Shown here one piece after another: positions 42,887 through 50,921 of a stretch of 64,000 nt of DNA. The stretch is from NCBI RefSeq assembly GCF_018476525.1, contig NZ_JAHCST010000013.1, positions 1 to 64,000 of the forward strand, in the 5' to 3' direction. Every line of letters begins with the position of its first letter. Within the stretch, counting starts at the first letter, position 1. Source of the DNA: Acrocarpospora catenulata (GTDB lineage: Bacteria; Actinomycetota; Actinomycetes; Streptosporangiales; Streptosporangiaceae). A program made the translations under genes and the position numbers. Below the pieces are notes generated by a model. The model ran no database searches, was not told where the DNA came from, and saw nothing but the letters and a program-made list of their open reading frames with translations.

Positions 42887-44106
42887 TTGGCCTCCGACCA
42901 GTCACCCGACTGCGGGTCACGGGTCCAGGTCGAGCCTTTCACCCGGGAGCCGTCGCCCTTCCAGGTGACGATCGAGAGGACCGGCAGGGCCTGGTTCGCC
43001 GGAACCCGGCCGCCGGCCTGGGTGACGAACTGGATGTGGCCCGCGATGCCGTCCACGCTCGCCTTGCTGATGGCTTCGCGGATCTTCGCTTCGTCGGTGA
43101 GCGTGCCGGCGTCCGAGAGCGCCTTGGCGATCAGCTGCGGGTACTCGTAGTAGTACAGCCCGACCGACGCCGGCGCGAAGCCGTACTCCTCCTGGAACCG
43201 CGAGGTCACCTCCTGCGTGGTCTTGTCCTGGTACAGCGGGTCGGTGCCGTAGTCCAGCGTGATGACCCCGTCGACCGCCGAGCCGCCACTGCTGACGAAG
43301 TCGGAGCCGGAGGCGGCGGTGCCGTCGCTGACGATGTCGCCGGTGAAGCGCAGCTCCCGCGCCTGCTTGGCGATGAGTCCGCCGGCCTTCGGGAAGGTCA
43401 GCATGATGATTGCCTGGGGGTCGCCCTTGCGCAGTGACGTGAGCGGCGTGGTGAAGTCGGTCCCGTCGGCGGGGAACTTCTCGGTGCCCGTGACGTCGAT
43501 CCCGAACGTGGGCAGGGTCGTATTGAATTCCTTGGCGTATGCATTGCCGTAGCCCGAGTCCTCGGCGATGATGGCGGCCTTCGTGATGCCGTTCTGCGAC
43601 AGATACTGGCCGAGCAGCGAAGCCCGGTCATTGGGCCCGGGCAGCACGCCGAAGTAGTTGCCGCCGCCGGCCTGGATGACGCTGGGGTCCGAGCCGAGCC
43701 ACACCATCGGGATCTTGCGTGGGGTGAGGACGGGCTGGAGCGCCTGAGCCACCGTGGTGGTGTCGCCGAGCAGCAGCTTGATCCCCGGGTTATCCATGAG
43801 CTTGCGGACCTCGGTGACGGCCACCGACGGGTTGCTCTGGTGGTCGACCGTGGTGAGCTTGAAGGTGACCTTCTTGCCGTTGACGGTGAAGCCGCCGGCC
43901 TTGTTGATGTCGTCGACCGACATCTTGATCATGTTGGTGTAGGTCTTACCCAACCCGCTGGCCGGGCCGGTGAAGTCGGCCACCGCGGCGAGCTGGAAGG
44001 TGGTGCCGTCCGAACCACTGGTCGATTCGTGGCCGCCACAGGCGGCCGCGGCCATGAGTGCCACCACCGAGGTGGTGAGCGCTGCCATCGTGCGCACTCG
44101 CTTCAT
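42883..44106 (-). CDS. Liv-type ABC substrate-binding lipoprotein
   Basis: This 407-residue protein has a lipoprotein signal (VVALMAAAACGG) and a type I periplasmic-binding fold (AAVADFTGPASGLGKTYTNM, KLLLGDTTTVAQALQPVLTP, AAIIAEDSGYGNAYAKEFNT, FAPASVGLYYYEYPQLIAKA). It is the first gene of the operon. Family relatives bind branched amino acids, amides, aromatic or terpenoid acids; this operon's enzymes favour a carboxylic acid. AAGGGA lies before the ATG at 44106. Confidence 0.9.
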   Translation of the reverse strand: MKRVRTMAALTTSVVALMAAAACGGHESTSGSDGTTFQLAAVADFTGPASGLGKTYTNMIKMSVDDINKAGGFTVNGKKVTFKLTTVDHQSNPSVAVTEVRKLMDNPGIKLLLGDTTTVAQALQPVLTPRKIPMVWLGSDPSVIQAGGGNYFGVLPGPNDRASLLGQYLSQNGITKAAIIAEDSGYGNAYAKEFNTTLPTFGIDVTGTEKFPADGTDFTTPLTSLRKGDPQAIIMLTFPKAGGLIAKQARELRFTGDIVSDGTAASGSDFVSSGGSAVDGVITLDYGTDPLYQDKTTQEVTSRFQEEYGFAPASVGLYYYEYPQLIAKALSDAGTLTDEAKIREAISKASVDGIAGHIQFVTQAGGRVPANQALPVLSIVTWKGDGSRVKGSTWTRDPQSGDWSEAK

Positions 44107-44130
44107 GCTTGATCCCTTGCTGATGCTGGC

Positions 44131-44160
44131 CACGGCTGTGGGGGCACGGCTGTGGGGGCA
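44131..44160. repeat. two copies of a 14-bp repeat
   Basis: CACGGCTGTGGGGG occurs at 44131-44144 and 44145-44158, followed by CA. It lies 25 bases upstream of the binding-protein start, inside its promoter region. The wider 44161-44511 stretch shows no gene. Confidence 0.6.
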
Positions 44161-44511
44161 CCACTCAAGCAAGCGGGCATTTGGCGCCTCAATGGGGCGC
44201 TCTCCACAATCAGTGGTGTTCTGTGTGCTGAGTCACACCGCCCGTCGACCGTCGGCCGCCGGACGGGCCTCCCTCAGGAACCCGGGCCTCGGCCCGGCGT
44301 TCGCCGCTTCCCCGGGTCTCCTTCGTCGTTTACACGGAGGACGACCTCCCGAGCCCCCTGATGCGAAGGCTCCCGCCTCCTCGGGCGCTGGGCGTGTTGC
44401 CGGCGAAGGTCGGCCGCCTGATCTCCGTCCTCCGAGGTCGCGACACTCGGCCTGAGCCCGGTGACCGTCTCGCCGGGCGGGGCGGGCGTGGCAGAAGCCT
44501 GAATGAGTGTA

Positions 44512-44525
44512 CGAAAACGCTTTCG
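44512..44525 (+). promoter_or_regulatory. LacI-type operator before the secreted metalloprotease
   Basis: CGAAAACGCTTTCG is a near-perfect palindrome with the central AANCGNTT core of LacI-family operators. It lies 73 bases before the GTG at 44598. No LacI-family gene is in the window, so the regulator must be elsewhere. A similar half, GGGAAGCGTTTAC, occurs near 46521. Confidence 0.5.
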
Positions 44526-44597
44526 GTGATGTTGACTGCGGCGTAAGGTACCCGCGAAAGGTGGACGAAAAGGTTTTCTGCCAGAAAGGATCCCCCA

Positions 44598-46505
44598 GTG
44601 AGACGATTAGCCCTGACCGCTACTCTCCTCATCGCGTTCCTCACCGTCCCCACCACCTCCCATGCCGCCCCGACGGCCACGGTCGTCGACATGTTCGGGC
44701 GCACGATCAACGCGTACGGCATCCAGCTCGTCGACTGGCAGGGGCACGTCGCCAACCCCGCCCTGACCTTCACGGTCCGGCCGCCGGCCGACGTACGTTT
44801 CCCCGTCACCGTCGACCTCAAGGCCGAGGGCACCTCGCGGCTGATGATGGACCTGCCGAGCCAGCTCACCGCGACCGGCGCGACCAAGACGCTCACGTTC
44901 GCCAACGCCTCGGAGCAGAAGACGTTCCGGCTGGGCATCCAGTCGAAACGGGGCGCCGGGCAGGACGAGACCCACCTCTTCCGGCTGACGATCCGGGACG
45001 CCGGAGGCGCGACGTACACGCAGACGATGCCGATCCGGGTCCAGCAGGACGAGAAGACCCCGCTCGAACCGTCGATCCCGATCACCTTCGACTACCGGTT
45101 CGACAACATCACCGGCTACTTCGGCAACGCCGCGTTCCGGGCGGCGGCCGAGGAGGCGGTGAAGGACTGGTTCCGCTACTTCGAGCTGGCGCCCTTCGAC
45201 AGCGTCGCGGCCGGGGCCGAGCCCAACCACCTGCCGGGCAACGACTGGCAGAACACGATCAACGTCACGAACAACACCGCGTTCAACGGCCACTACGTGT
45301 TCTTCCGGGGCATCCAGACGCCGTACTCGACGGGTTATCCCGCCGCGAACGGCCGCTACGCCACGCGCGGCGGCCAGCAGGTCGCGGGCCCGCTGCACCG
45401 CTCGACCTCGATGATCTTCGAGTACGACGAGGCGGGCAAACAACTCTTCACCTCCCTCGCCGACGAGGACTGGTGGCGCACCACCATCCAGGGCTCGGTC
45501 CTCGACGTGTACGGCCTGGTCATGCACGAATACGGCCACGCCGTCGCCTACCACAGCGACTGGGCCGGCATGCGGTCCTACGTGCAGTCGGGCGGCGTCG
45601 ACGCGGAGGTCGAGGCCTACCAGGGCATCCGGGTGCCGCTCGACTCCAGCTACCACATCCCCGGAACCCAGCAGTACTGGGACCGCATCAGTGGCCAGAG
45701 CGGCGGCTGGACCCACGCCTTCCCGACCCGGCGCTGGACCCTGACCAAGCTGGCGCTGCTCATCGCGGAGAACGCCGGCTGGCGCCTCAACCGCAACCTG
45801 ACCCCGTTCCTGCCCCCGTCGATCACCACGACGACGCTGTCCGCCGGAACGGCCGGCACGGCCTACTCCCAGACCTTGGCGGCACGCGGCGGGGTTCCGT
45901 TCTACGACTGGACGATCACCGGCGGCGCGCTCCCCGCCGGGCTGACCCTCGACCGTTTCACGGGTAGCATCACCGGCACCCCGACGGCCAACGGCACCTC
46001 GCAGTTCACGGTGCAACTCCGGGACTACGACAACCGCAGCACCCCGGTGAGCCGGACCTTCTCGATCACCGTGGGCGGCACCTCGGCCGTGAACCTCGCC
46101 CGGAGCGCCACGCCGAGCGCCTCCTACACCTCGCCGTGGGAGTCGGTGGCCGCGATCAACGACGGGATCGACCCGCCGAGCTCGAACGACACCGTCAACC
46201 CGCGCTGGGGCACCTGGCCGAACACCGGCGCCCAGTGGGCTGAACTGACCTGGCCTTCGGCGCAGACCCTCCGGTCTGCGGACGTGTACTTCTTCGACGA
46301 CGGCCAGGGCATCGACCTGCCGGCCTCGTGGCGGCTCCAGTGGTGGAACGGGTCGTCCTACGTGGACATCCCGGCGACCTACCCCGTCGCGGCCAACACC
46401 TACAACCGTGCCACCTTCTCCCCGGTCACCACGACCCGGCTGCGGGTCGCCCTCCAGAGCGGGGCGGCGTCGGTCGGGCTGCTGGAGGTCAAGGCGTTCG
46501 GCTGA
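44598..46505 (+). CDS. secreted zinc metalloprotease with Ig-like and discoidin domains
   Basis: This 635-residue protein has a Sec signal peptide (cleavage near SHA-AP, residue 23), an N-terminal beta domain (about 25-155), a metallopeptidase domain with LVMHEYGHAVAYHSDW (HEXXH zinc site near residue 310), a putative-Ig domain (about 415-495; GGVPFYDWTITGGALPAGLT) and a C-terminal F5/8C discoidin-like domain (about 498-635; VNLARSATPSASYTSPWESV). The last domain probably binds sugars, so substrates may be glycoproteins or wall-bound proteins. The GTG start follows AGAAAGGA. A LacI-type operator upstream suggests sugar control. Confidence 0.85.
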   Translation: MRRLALTATLLIAFLTVPTTSHAAPTATVVDMFGRTINAYGIQLVDWQGHVANPALTFTVRPPADVRFPVTVDLKAEGTSRLMMDLPSQLTATGATKTLTFANASEQKTFRLGIQSKRGAGQDETHLFRLTIRDAGGATYTQTMPIRVQQDEKTPLEPSIPITFDYRFDNITGYFGNAAFRAAAEEAVKDWFRYFELAPFDSVAAGAEPNHLPGNDWQNTINVTNNTAFNGHYVFFRGIQTPYSTGYPAANGRYATRGGQQVAGPLHRSTSMIFEYDEAGKQLFTSLADEDWWRTTIQGSVLDVYGLVMHEYGHAVAYHSDWAGMRSYVQSGGVDAEVEAYQGIRVPLDSSYHIPGTQQYWDRISGQSGGWTHAFPTRRWTLTKLALLIAENAGWRLNRNLTPFLPPSITTTTLSAGTAGTAYSQTLAARGGVPFYDWTITGGALPAGLTLDRFTGSITGTPTANGTSQFTVQLRDYDNRSTPVSRTFSITVGGTSAVNLARSATPSASYTSPWESVAAINDGIDPPSSNDTVNPRWGTWPNTGAQWAELTWPSAQTLRSADVYFFDDGQGIDLPASWRLQWWNGSSYVDIPATYPVAANTYNRATFSPVTTTRLRVALQSGAASVGLLEVKAFG

Positions 46506-46579
46506 TCTCCCCTCTTTGAACGGGAAGCGTTTACTATCACGCGTTCCACCTGCTGGATTCCTGTTATTAGTTTGGTCGA

Positions 46580-46608
46580 TTGACAAAATGCGGGCAGGGA
46601 TCCTACGG
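46580..46608 (+). promoter_or_regulatory. promoter for the 46653 operon
   Basis: A perfect -35 TTGACA (46580-46585), a 17-base spacer and a -10 TACGGT (46603-46608) lie 45 bases before the ATG at 46653. Confidence 0.55.
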
Positions 46609-46652
46609 TGCGCTCGCTCCCCCGGTGAACGCTCCCCCACCAAGGAGGCGCA

Positions 46653-46859
46653 ATGCTCCTTCGCCTCAAGGCCAGGATCGGAGCGTCAATGCTCGCGGTC
46701 CTGGCCTTGTCCGCCGTGTTCGCGGCGGTCGCGGTCCAACGCCGCATCGAAGATTTCTCGGGCGAGGTTCCCGGCCTTCCCGTCTCGTTGAGCCCGGGAT
46801 GCGGCCTAACTACCCATTTGCCATGCAGTAAGCGATCCACAACGATATGGGACTCGTGA
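46653..46859 (+). CDS. small single-pass membrane protein, 68 residues
   Basis: An N-terminal basic stretch (MLLRLKARIG) precedes one hydrophobic helix (SMLAVLALSAVFAAVAV) and a polar tail with two Cys residues. AAGGAGG is well placed before the ATG, and a good promoter lies upstream. Its TGA overlaps an in-frame GTG of the next gene as GTGA, a sign of coupling. The family is not recognized. The tail could be coincidental, but the expression signals favour a real gene. Confidence 0.45.
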   Translation: MLLRLKARIGASMLAVLALSAVFAAVAVQRRIEDFSGEVPGLPVSLSPGCGLTTHLPCSKRSTTIWDS

Positions 46860-47626
46860 TCCGAATCATGGTTCCCATCGCCGCGTTCCTCGCCGCCAGC
46901 TTGATCCCGAGCAGCGCCGCGTTCGCACGTGTTGCCGACGACCCCGCCGTGAACCGCCTCTACACTGCCGGCGCCATCGCCCGCACGACCTGCGCCGAGA
47001 AGCCGATCAGCAAACGCAACAACTTCCCCATCGCCAAGGCGTACGTGACCAGCGTGGTGGGCTGCCTCAACAAGGCCTGGTCCAAGCACCTGGCCAAGAC
47101 CGGCCACAAGTTCGCGAAACCCAAGGTCACGCTGCTGTCCAAGAACCCCGCCCGCTTCTGCGGCAGCAAGTGGGAGAAGGAGACCATTTACGACTACTGC
47201 TTGCTCAATCGGACGATCGCCATCGTGCTCGACCGGCGCCTGCTCAACCTCGAGCCCAACGACCTCTACATCTTCCTCACCACGGCCGAACTGTACGGCC
47301 AGCACGTCCAGAGTCTCACGCGCCTCGACGCCGGCTGGGCCGAGACCGCCCCCGACCCCGATGAGGACGAGGAGGGGTTCGCCGAGAGCGTCCGCCGCCT
47401 CCACCTGCAAGCCGTCTGCCTGGGTGCCGCCTTCACCGCGAGCGTCTACAAGTCGATGCCCCGCAAGACGGCCGAGTGGAAGTCCATCGTCCGCGAGAAG
47501 AGCAAAGAGGTCGGCTACATCTACGGCTCAGCCAAGGCCATCACGTATTGGCTGAACCGCGGCTTCAACTCCCGCAACCCCAAGTACTGCAACACCTGGA
47601 GCGCTTCCACTGCCCAGGTTTCGTAA
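46847..47626 (+). CDS. secreted metallopeptidase-like protein without zinc motif
   Basis: This 259-residue protein has a signal peptide (cleavage near AFA, residue 28). Its layout follows the actinobacterial neutral zinc metallopeptidase group: conserved Cys residues, FCGSKWEKETIYDYCLLNRT, then LDRRLL and TTAELYGQHVQSLTRLDAGW. In active members the last segment holds HEVGHHVQ or HEYGHHVQ. Here it reads ELYGQHVQ, so both zinc His residues and the Glu are changed. The later Cys and Tyr-rich segments are kept. It is therefore likely a pseudoenzyme, perhaps binding rather than cleaving. The start may be ATG 46847 or GTG 46856; the latter overlaps the preceding stop. Confidence 0.7.
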   Translation: MGLVIRIMVPIAAFLAASLIPSSAAFARVADDPAVNRLYTAGAIARTTCAEKPISKRNNFPIAKAYVTSVVGCLNKAWSKHLAKTGHKFAKPKVTLLSKNPARFCGSKWEKETIYDYCLLNRTIAIVLDRRLLNLEPNDLYIFLTTAELYGQHVQSLTRLDAGWAETAPDPDEDEEGFAESVRRLHLQAVCLGAAFTASVYKSMPRKTAEWKSIVREKSKEVGYIYGSAKAITYWLNRGFNSRNPKYCNTWSASTAQVS

Positions 47627-47701
47627 CCAGAACCCATCGCCGCGAGACACAGCATCGTGATCGTGGTGGCGGCGACGGCATCGCGCGCGCCGATCGCTTA
47701 A

Positions 47702-47729
47702 CCCCAGCTGCGGACATCCGCAGCTGGGG
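47702..47729 (+). terminator. 12-bp perfect hairpin
   Basis: CCCCAGCTGCGG (47702-47713) pairs with CCGCAGCTGGGG (47718-47729) around ACAT. It is 75 bases after the preceding stop. The rest of 47730-48057 shows no gene. Confidence 0.65.
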
Positions 47730-48057
47730 CCTCGAACGCCACCCCGCACAGACCGACACGGCGACTCCAACGCCAACGGTCACAGCGTGCACGTGAGTCA
47801 AAGCGGAAGGATCCGAGACGCGGGCCCGCTCGGGAGCGATCTCGCCGTGACCATGTCGCTGGACTTTTCTCTTCCACAAGCCGACCACGTCTGGAACGCG
47901 TGGTGAAAACCGTGGCGCCAATGCCGTCGAGTTAACACGACCGTGTCTCCGCGAAGCCTGGATCGCGGGTCCGAGTGAAGATACACACAGGAGTGCACAT
48001 GCGAAAAGGTGGCGCATCGTACACGCCACATGAGCGCCCCGGCTTCAGGAGATCATC

Positions 48058-48477
48058 ATGGCCAGCACGACCGCATCCGCCGACTTCGCCGCCTCGCCCG
48101 ACCGCGTCTGGGGGCTCATCGGCGGCTTCGACTCGCTACCCGACTGGCTGCCTTCCATTACGGGCAGCGAGCTCCTCGAGGGTGGCCGCGTTCGCAGGGT
48201 CACCACCAAGGACGGCGGCGTCATCGTCGAGCGCCTCGAACACTTCGACGAGCGGGCCCGCACCTACAGCTACTCCGCCCCGGAGCCGCCCCTTCCGGTA
48301 CAGGACTACCGCGCCACCATCGTCGTACACGAGGTTCCCGGCGAACCGGAAAGATCCCAGGTGGAATGGTCGGGCAGTTTCACAGCGGCGGGGGTAACCG
48401 AAGAGGAGGCGATCGCCATCGTCCACCGCGTCTTGAGCGGCGGCCTCGACGCCCTGCGGCGGACGCTCGGCACTTGA
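48058..48477 (+). CDS. SRPBCC family protein
   Basis: This 139-residue helix-grip-fold protein starts TASADFAASPDRVWGLIGGF, with DSLPDWLPSI typical of polyketide-cyclase/START-like members, and ends with a long C-terminal helix. The fold encloses a hydrophobic cavity that binds small ligands. AGGAGA lies six bases before the ATG. The neighbour downstream is an unrelated membrane protein. The specific ligand is unknown. Confidence 0.85.
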   Translation: MASTTASADFAASPDRVWGLIGGFDSLPDWLPSITGSELLEGGRVRRVTTKDGGVIVERLEHFDERARTYSYSAPEPPLPVQDYRATIVVHEVPGEPERSQVEWSGSFTAAGVTEEEAIAIVHRVLSGGLDALRRTLGT

Positions 48478-48575
48478 CGCCTGCTGGACAGCATCCCCTC
48501 GGGATTCTTGATCGACTTCGCGGCGGCGGCTCGCTAAGGTGGGGCGTTCATTCCCATTCCCCCAGGAAGTGTCAC

Positions 48576-49400
48576 GTGTCCGGTCGTTACCGTTTCGGCC
48601 GTCCCGCCCTGCTCATCGCGGGCGGGTACATCCTCGCGCTGGCGGTCGCCGCCGTGATCGCGCTGACCACCGGTGGCCTCGGCGCGTTGTGGCGATTGAC
48701 GCTGTTCGCGGAGATGGGCGAAGGCGTCGCGGTGACGTGGCAGAACGTCCTCATCCTGGTCCTGGTCGGCATGCCGTGGGCCTGGGCGCTGTGGCAGAGC
48801 CTGCGCGGGCCGCTGGCCGGGCCACCGCCGGAATTGGACCGGGACACGCGGCGGCTGCGGGTGGGGCTGTACGCCGCGGTGGTGTCCTGGCTGCTCTACG
48901 CCGTAATGCCGTTCTGGCCCTGGTGGGCGGTGGCGCTCGACGCCGTGGTGATGGGGGCGGTCGTGATGCTGTTCCACCAAGTGCTGGGACGCAACCTGGC
49001 GTATGCCGATCCCGCGCGGACCGCGGGCGTGCTGGCGTACGGAGGCATCGCCGCCATCGAGGTGTTCGACGTCCTCGACTGGCCGTTGCCCGGCGTTCTG
49101 ATCGCGCTCTGCGGCCTGGCCGGCCTGGTCTGGACGGTGCTGATCCTGCGCGCCCAGTGGCGGGACGGCCGCTGGCAGCGGGCCACCGTCCGGTACGGCA
49201 TCGCCTCCCTGGTGGTGCCGCTCGTTCTCGGGCTGGTGGGCGGGCTGCTCACTAGCATGGGAAACGTCTACAGCGACGCCAAGGCGGCCGCCGACGTCCT
49301 GATGATGATCTGGCTGGCCCGCTCGGCCCACGACCTCGCGGACCCGCACCACGAGCCGGCCCCGTCCGAGCCCCTCCCCGCGCACCCGGCGACACCGTGA
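48576..49400 (+). CDS. multi-pass membrane protein of unknown function
   Basis: This 274-residue protein has about seven hydrophobic helices (ALLIAGGYILALAVAAVIAL, VLILVLVGMPWAWALW, AAVVSWLLYAVMPFWPWWAV, IASLVVPLVLGLVGGLL among them) and a Pro-rich tail. I do not recognize a family. The GTG at 48576 follows AGGAAG and begins just before the first helix; the frame is open upstream but covers the SRPBCC gene. It could be an actinobacteria-specific integral membrane protein. Confidence 0.75.
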   Translation: MSGRYRFGRPALLIAGGYILALAVAAVIALTTGGLGALWRLTLFAEMGEGVAVTWQNVLILVLVGMPWAWALWQSLRGPLAGPPPELDRDTRRLRVGLYAAVVSWLLYAVMPFWPWWAVALDAVVMGAVVMLFHQVLGRNLAYADPARTAGVLAYGGIAAIEVFDVLDWPLPGVLIALCGLAGLVWTVLILRAQWRDGRWQRATVRYGIASLVVPLVLGLVGGLLTSMGNVYSDAKAAADVLMMIWLARSAHDLADPHHEPAPSEPLPAHPATP

Positions 49401-49424
49401 CGGCCGCAGCCGGGTCCCACCAGA

Positions 49425-49708
49425 CGACCGGGTAGAAGAGGATGACCTCGTCGCCGGCCTGGACCGCAGCGTCTGATTTCCTCGGCAGTCGATGGGGTGA
49501 GTTCGGTGATGTGGACCAAGCCTTCGATGCCGTCTGCCACGCGGACGAAGACGCCGAAGGGCACCAGCTTGGTGACCGGACCGTGCAGGATCTGCCCCAC
49601 GTGAGCGCGGCGCGCGAACTCCTGGAACAGGTCGGGTTGGGTAGCTCGCAGCGATAGGCGGGCTTCGAAATCTTCGACGCCGGACCCGACATCACGAGCA
49701 GATCGCAT
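49425..49708 (-). pseudogene. S1 RNA-binding domain remnant
   Basis: The minus strand reads EDFEARLSLRATQPDLFQEF, VGQILHGPVTKLVPFGVFVR and VADGIEGLVHITELTPSTAE, then a frame change near 49482 gives AVQAGDEVI, the expected end of the S1 strand 5. The domain is then cut off by the 3' end of the neighbouring membrane gene. It resembles a single S1-domain protein of the ribosomal-S1 type. Both a frameshift and truncation argue for a pseudogene. Confidence 0.6.
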
Positions 49709-49772
49709 CCGATATAAGCCGCGCCACCATATCGCCCGAAAGGGGGTATCCTTTTGCCCGCTAGTGAGAATA

Positions 49773-49795
49773 ATAATACCATTTGTTCGTATTAT
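49773..49795 (+). promoter_or_regulatory. inverted repeat and -10 at the GAF protein start
   Basis: ATAATAC (49773-49779) and GTATTAT (49789-49795) are perfect 7-base arms with a 9-base spacer. The right arm contains TATTAT, a good -10, six bases before the ATG at 49802. That places transcription start at or next to the start codon, so the mRNA is probably leaderless. Confidence 0.5.
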
Positions 49796-49801
49796 GGCGA
49801 A

Positions 49802-50683
49802 ATGACGGATATCTGGGACGACGGGAGAGGAGCCACCGAGGAGATCGTGGAGCGGTTCCTAGGTGGGGGGACCACCGGGAACGACGTACGCGCCCAGATC
49901 GTGCACTCGTGGCGACGGTGCCAGGCGACGGGGCTCAGCCCCGGCATCGCCCATGCGCCCGTGATCGAGGGCCTGGACTTTGAGTGTGGCCTGGTGCGCG
50001 CGGCCCGGCCCGTGTTCGAGGGACTGGGGACCACCATCGCGAACACCCCGGTATGCATGCTTTTGGGCGATGCCAACGGCGCGATGGTCCTGCGCAACGT
50101 GGGTGAACCAGCGATGCGCAGGGCGATGGACGAGGTTGGCGCCGCGCCCGGCTTCGGCTTCACCGAGGCGGAAATGGGAAACAACGCCCACGGCTCGGTG
50201 CTGGCAGAGCGGCGCACCTGCCAGATCACGGGCAACGAGCACTACGCCGAGGTGCTGCGCAGGTTCACAGCTGTGGGTACCCCGGTACGGGATCCGCTCA
50301 GCGGGCGCCTGAACGGCGTCGTCTGCGTCGTCTGCCCGAACGAGTGGGCGAACGTGGAGATGATGACCCTGGCCCGGCGCTCGGCCGCCGCCGTCGAGGA
50401 GCAACTGATCGAGATGGCCACCGAGCGCGAGCGTGCGCTGCTGGAGACGTTTCTCCGGTCGCAGGGTGCCAGACGCACGCCGGGCTCCCCGCTCAGGGGC
50501 TTGTGCCGCCGCGATCAACTCGCCTTGGAGGACTCCGCCGTGAGCCTGATCGCGGAGGGGCGGACGGCAACGCGGGAGGTCGCCCTTTCCGACGGCCGCA
50601 TCGCCACGCTGGTGGCACAACCGGTGACCGGCTCCGCGGAGCCTGCCGGCATCGCCGTAAGCGTGTTGTTGCCAGGCCCCTGA
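49802..50683 (+). CDS. GAF-domain protein, AcoR N-terminal type
   Basis: This 293-residue protein matches the sensor half of AcoR/sigma-54-activator-like regulators: AQIVHSWRRCQATGLSPGIA, PVCMLLGDANGAMVLRNVGE, GFTEAEMGNNAHGSVLAERR and GTPVRDPLSGRLNGVVCVVC (GAF, about 65-220). It lacks an AAA domain, and its last 75 residues show no clear FIS-type HTH, only LEDSAVSLIAEGRTATREVA and a beta tail. In actinobacteria such shortened proteins are common. There is no Shine-Dalgarno; a -10 and an inverted repeat abut the ATG. An upstream in-frame TTG is less likely. Confidence 0.75.
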   Translation: MTDIWDDGRGATEEIVERFLGGGTTGNDVRAQIVHSWRRCQATGLSPGIAHAPVIEGLDFECGLVRAARPVFEGLGTTIANTPVCMLLGDANGAMVLRNVGEPAMRRAMDEVGAAPGFGFTEAEMGNNAHGSVLAERRTCQITGNEHYAEVLRRFTAVGTPVRDPLSGRLNGVVCVVCPNEWANVEMMTLARRSAAAVEEQLIEMATERERALLETFLRSQGARRTPGSPLRGLCRRDQLALEDSAVSLIAEGRTATREVALSDGRIATLVAQPVTGSAEPAGIAVSVLLPGP

Positions 50684-50921
50684 AGTCGCAGGACCTACAA
50701 CGTCTTGACGCTGCAGGCCGCCACGATCATGCCCAGCCTTCTCATGTGCGGTCATCCACGCGTGAGCAATGCGTGATCAGGTGCGGGCGTTGGTGGTCCA
50801 GGGAGTTAAACGTGTCCTTCACGCCGGGGCACGCCCCGTATGCGTTCGAGCGCGAGATCGAACTGCGGCAGTGAGCTCGCGCGCAGACTCCACACGCCGA
50901 TCTCCTGGCTAAGCTGGAGAA

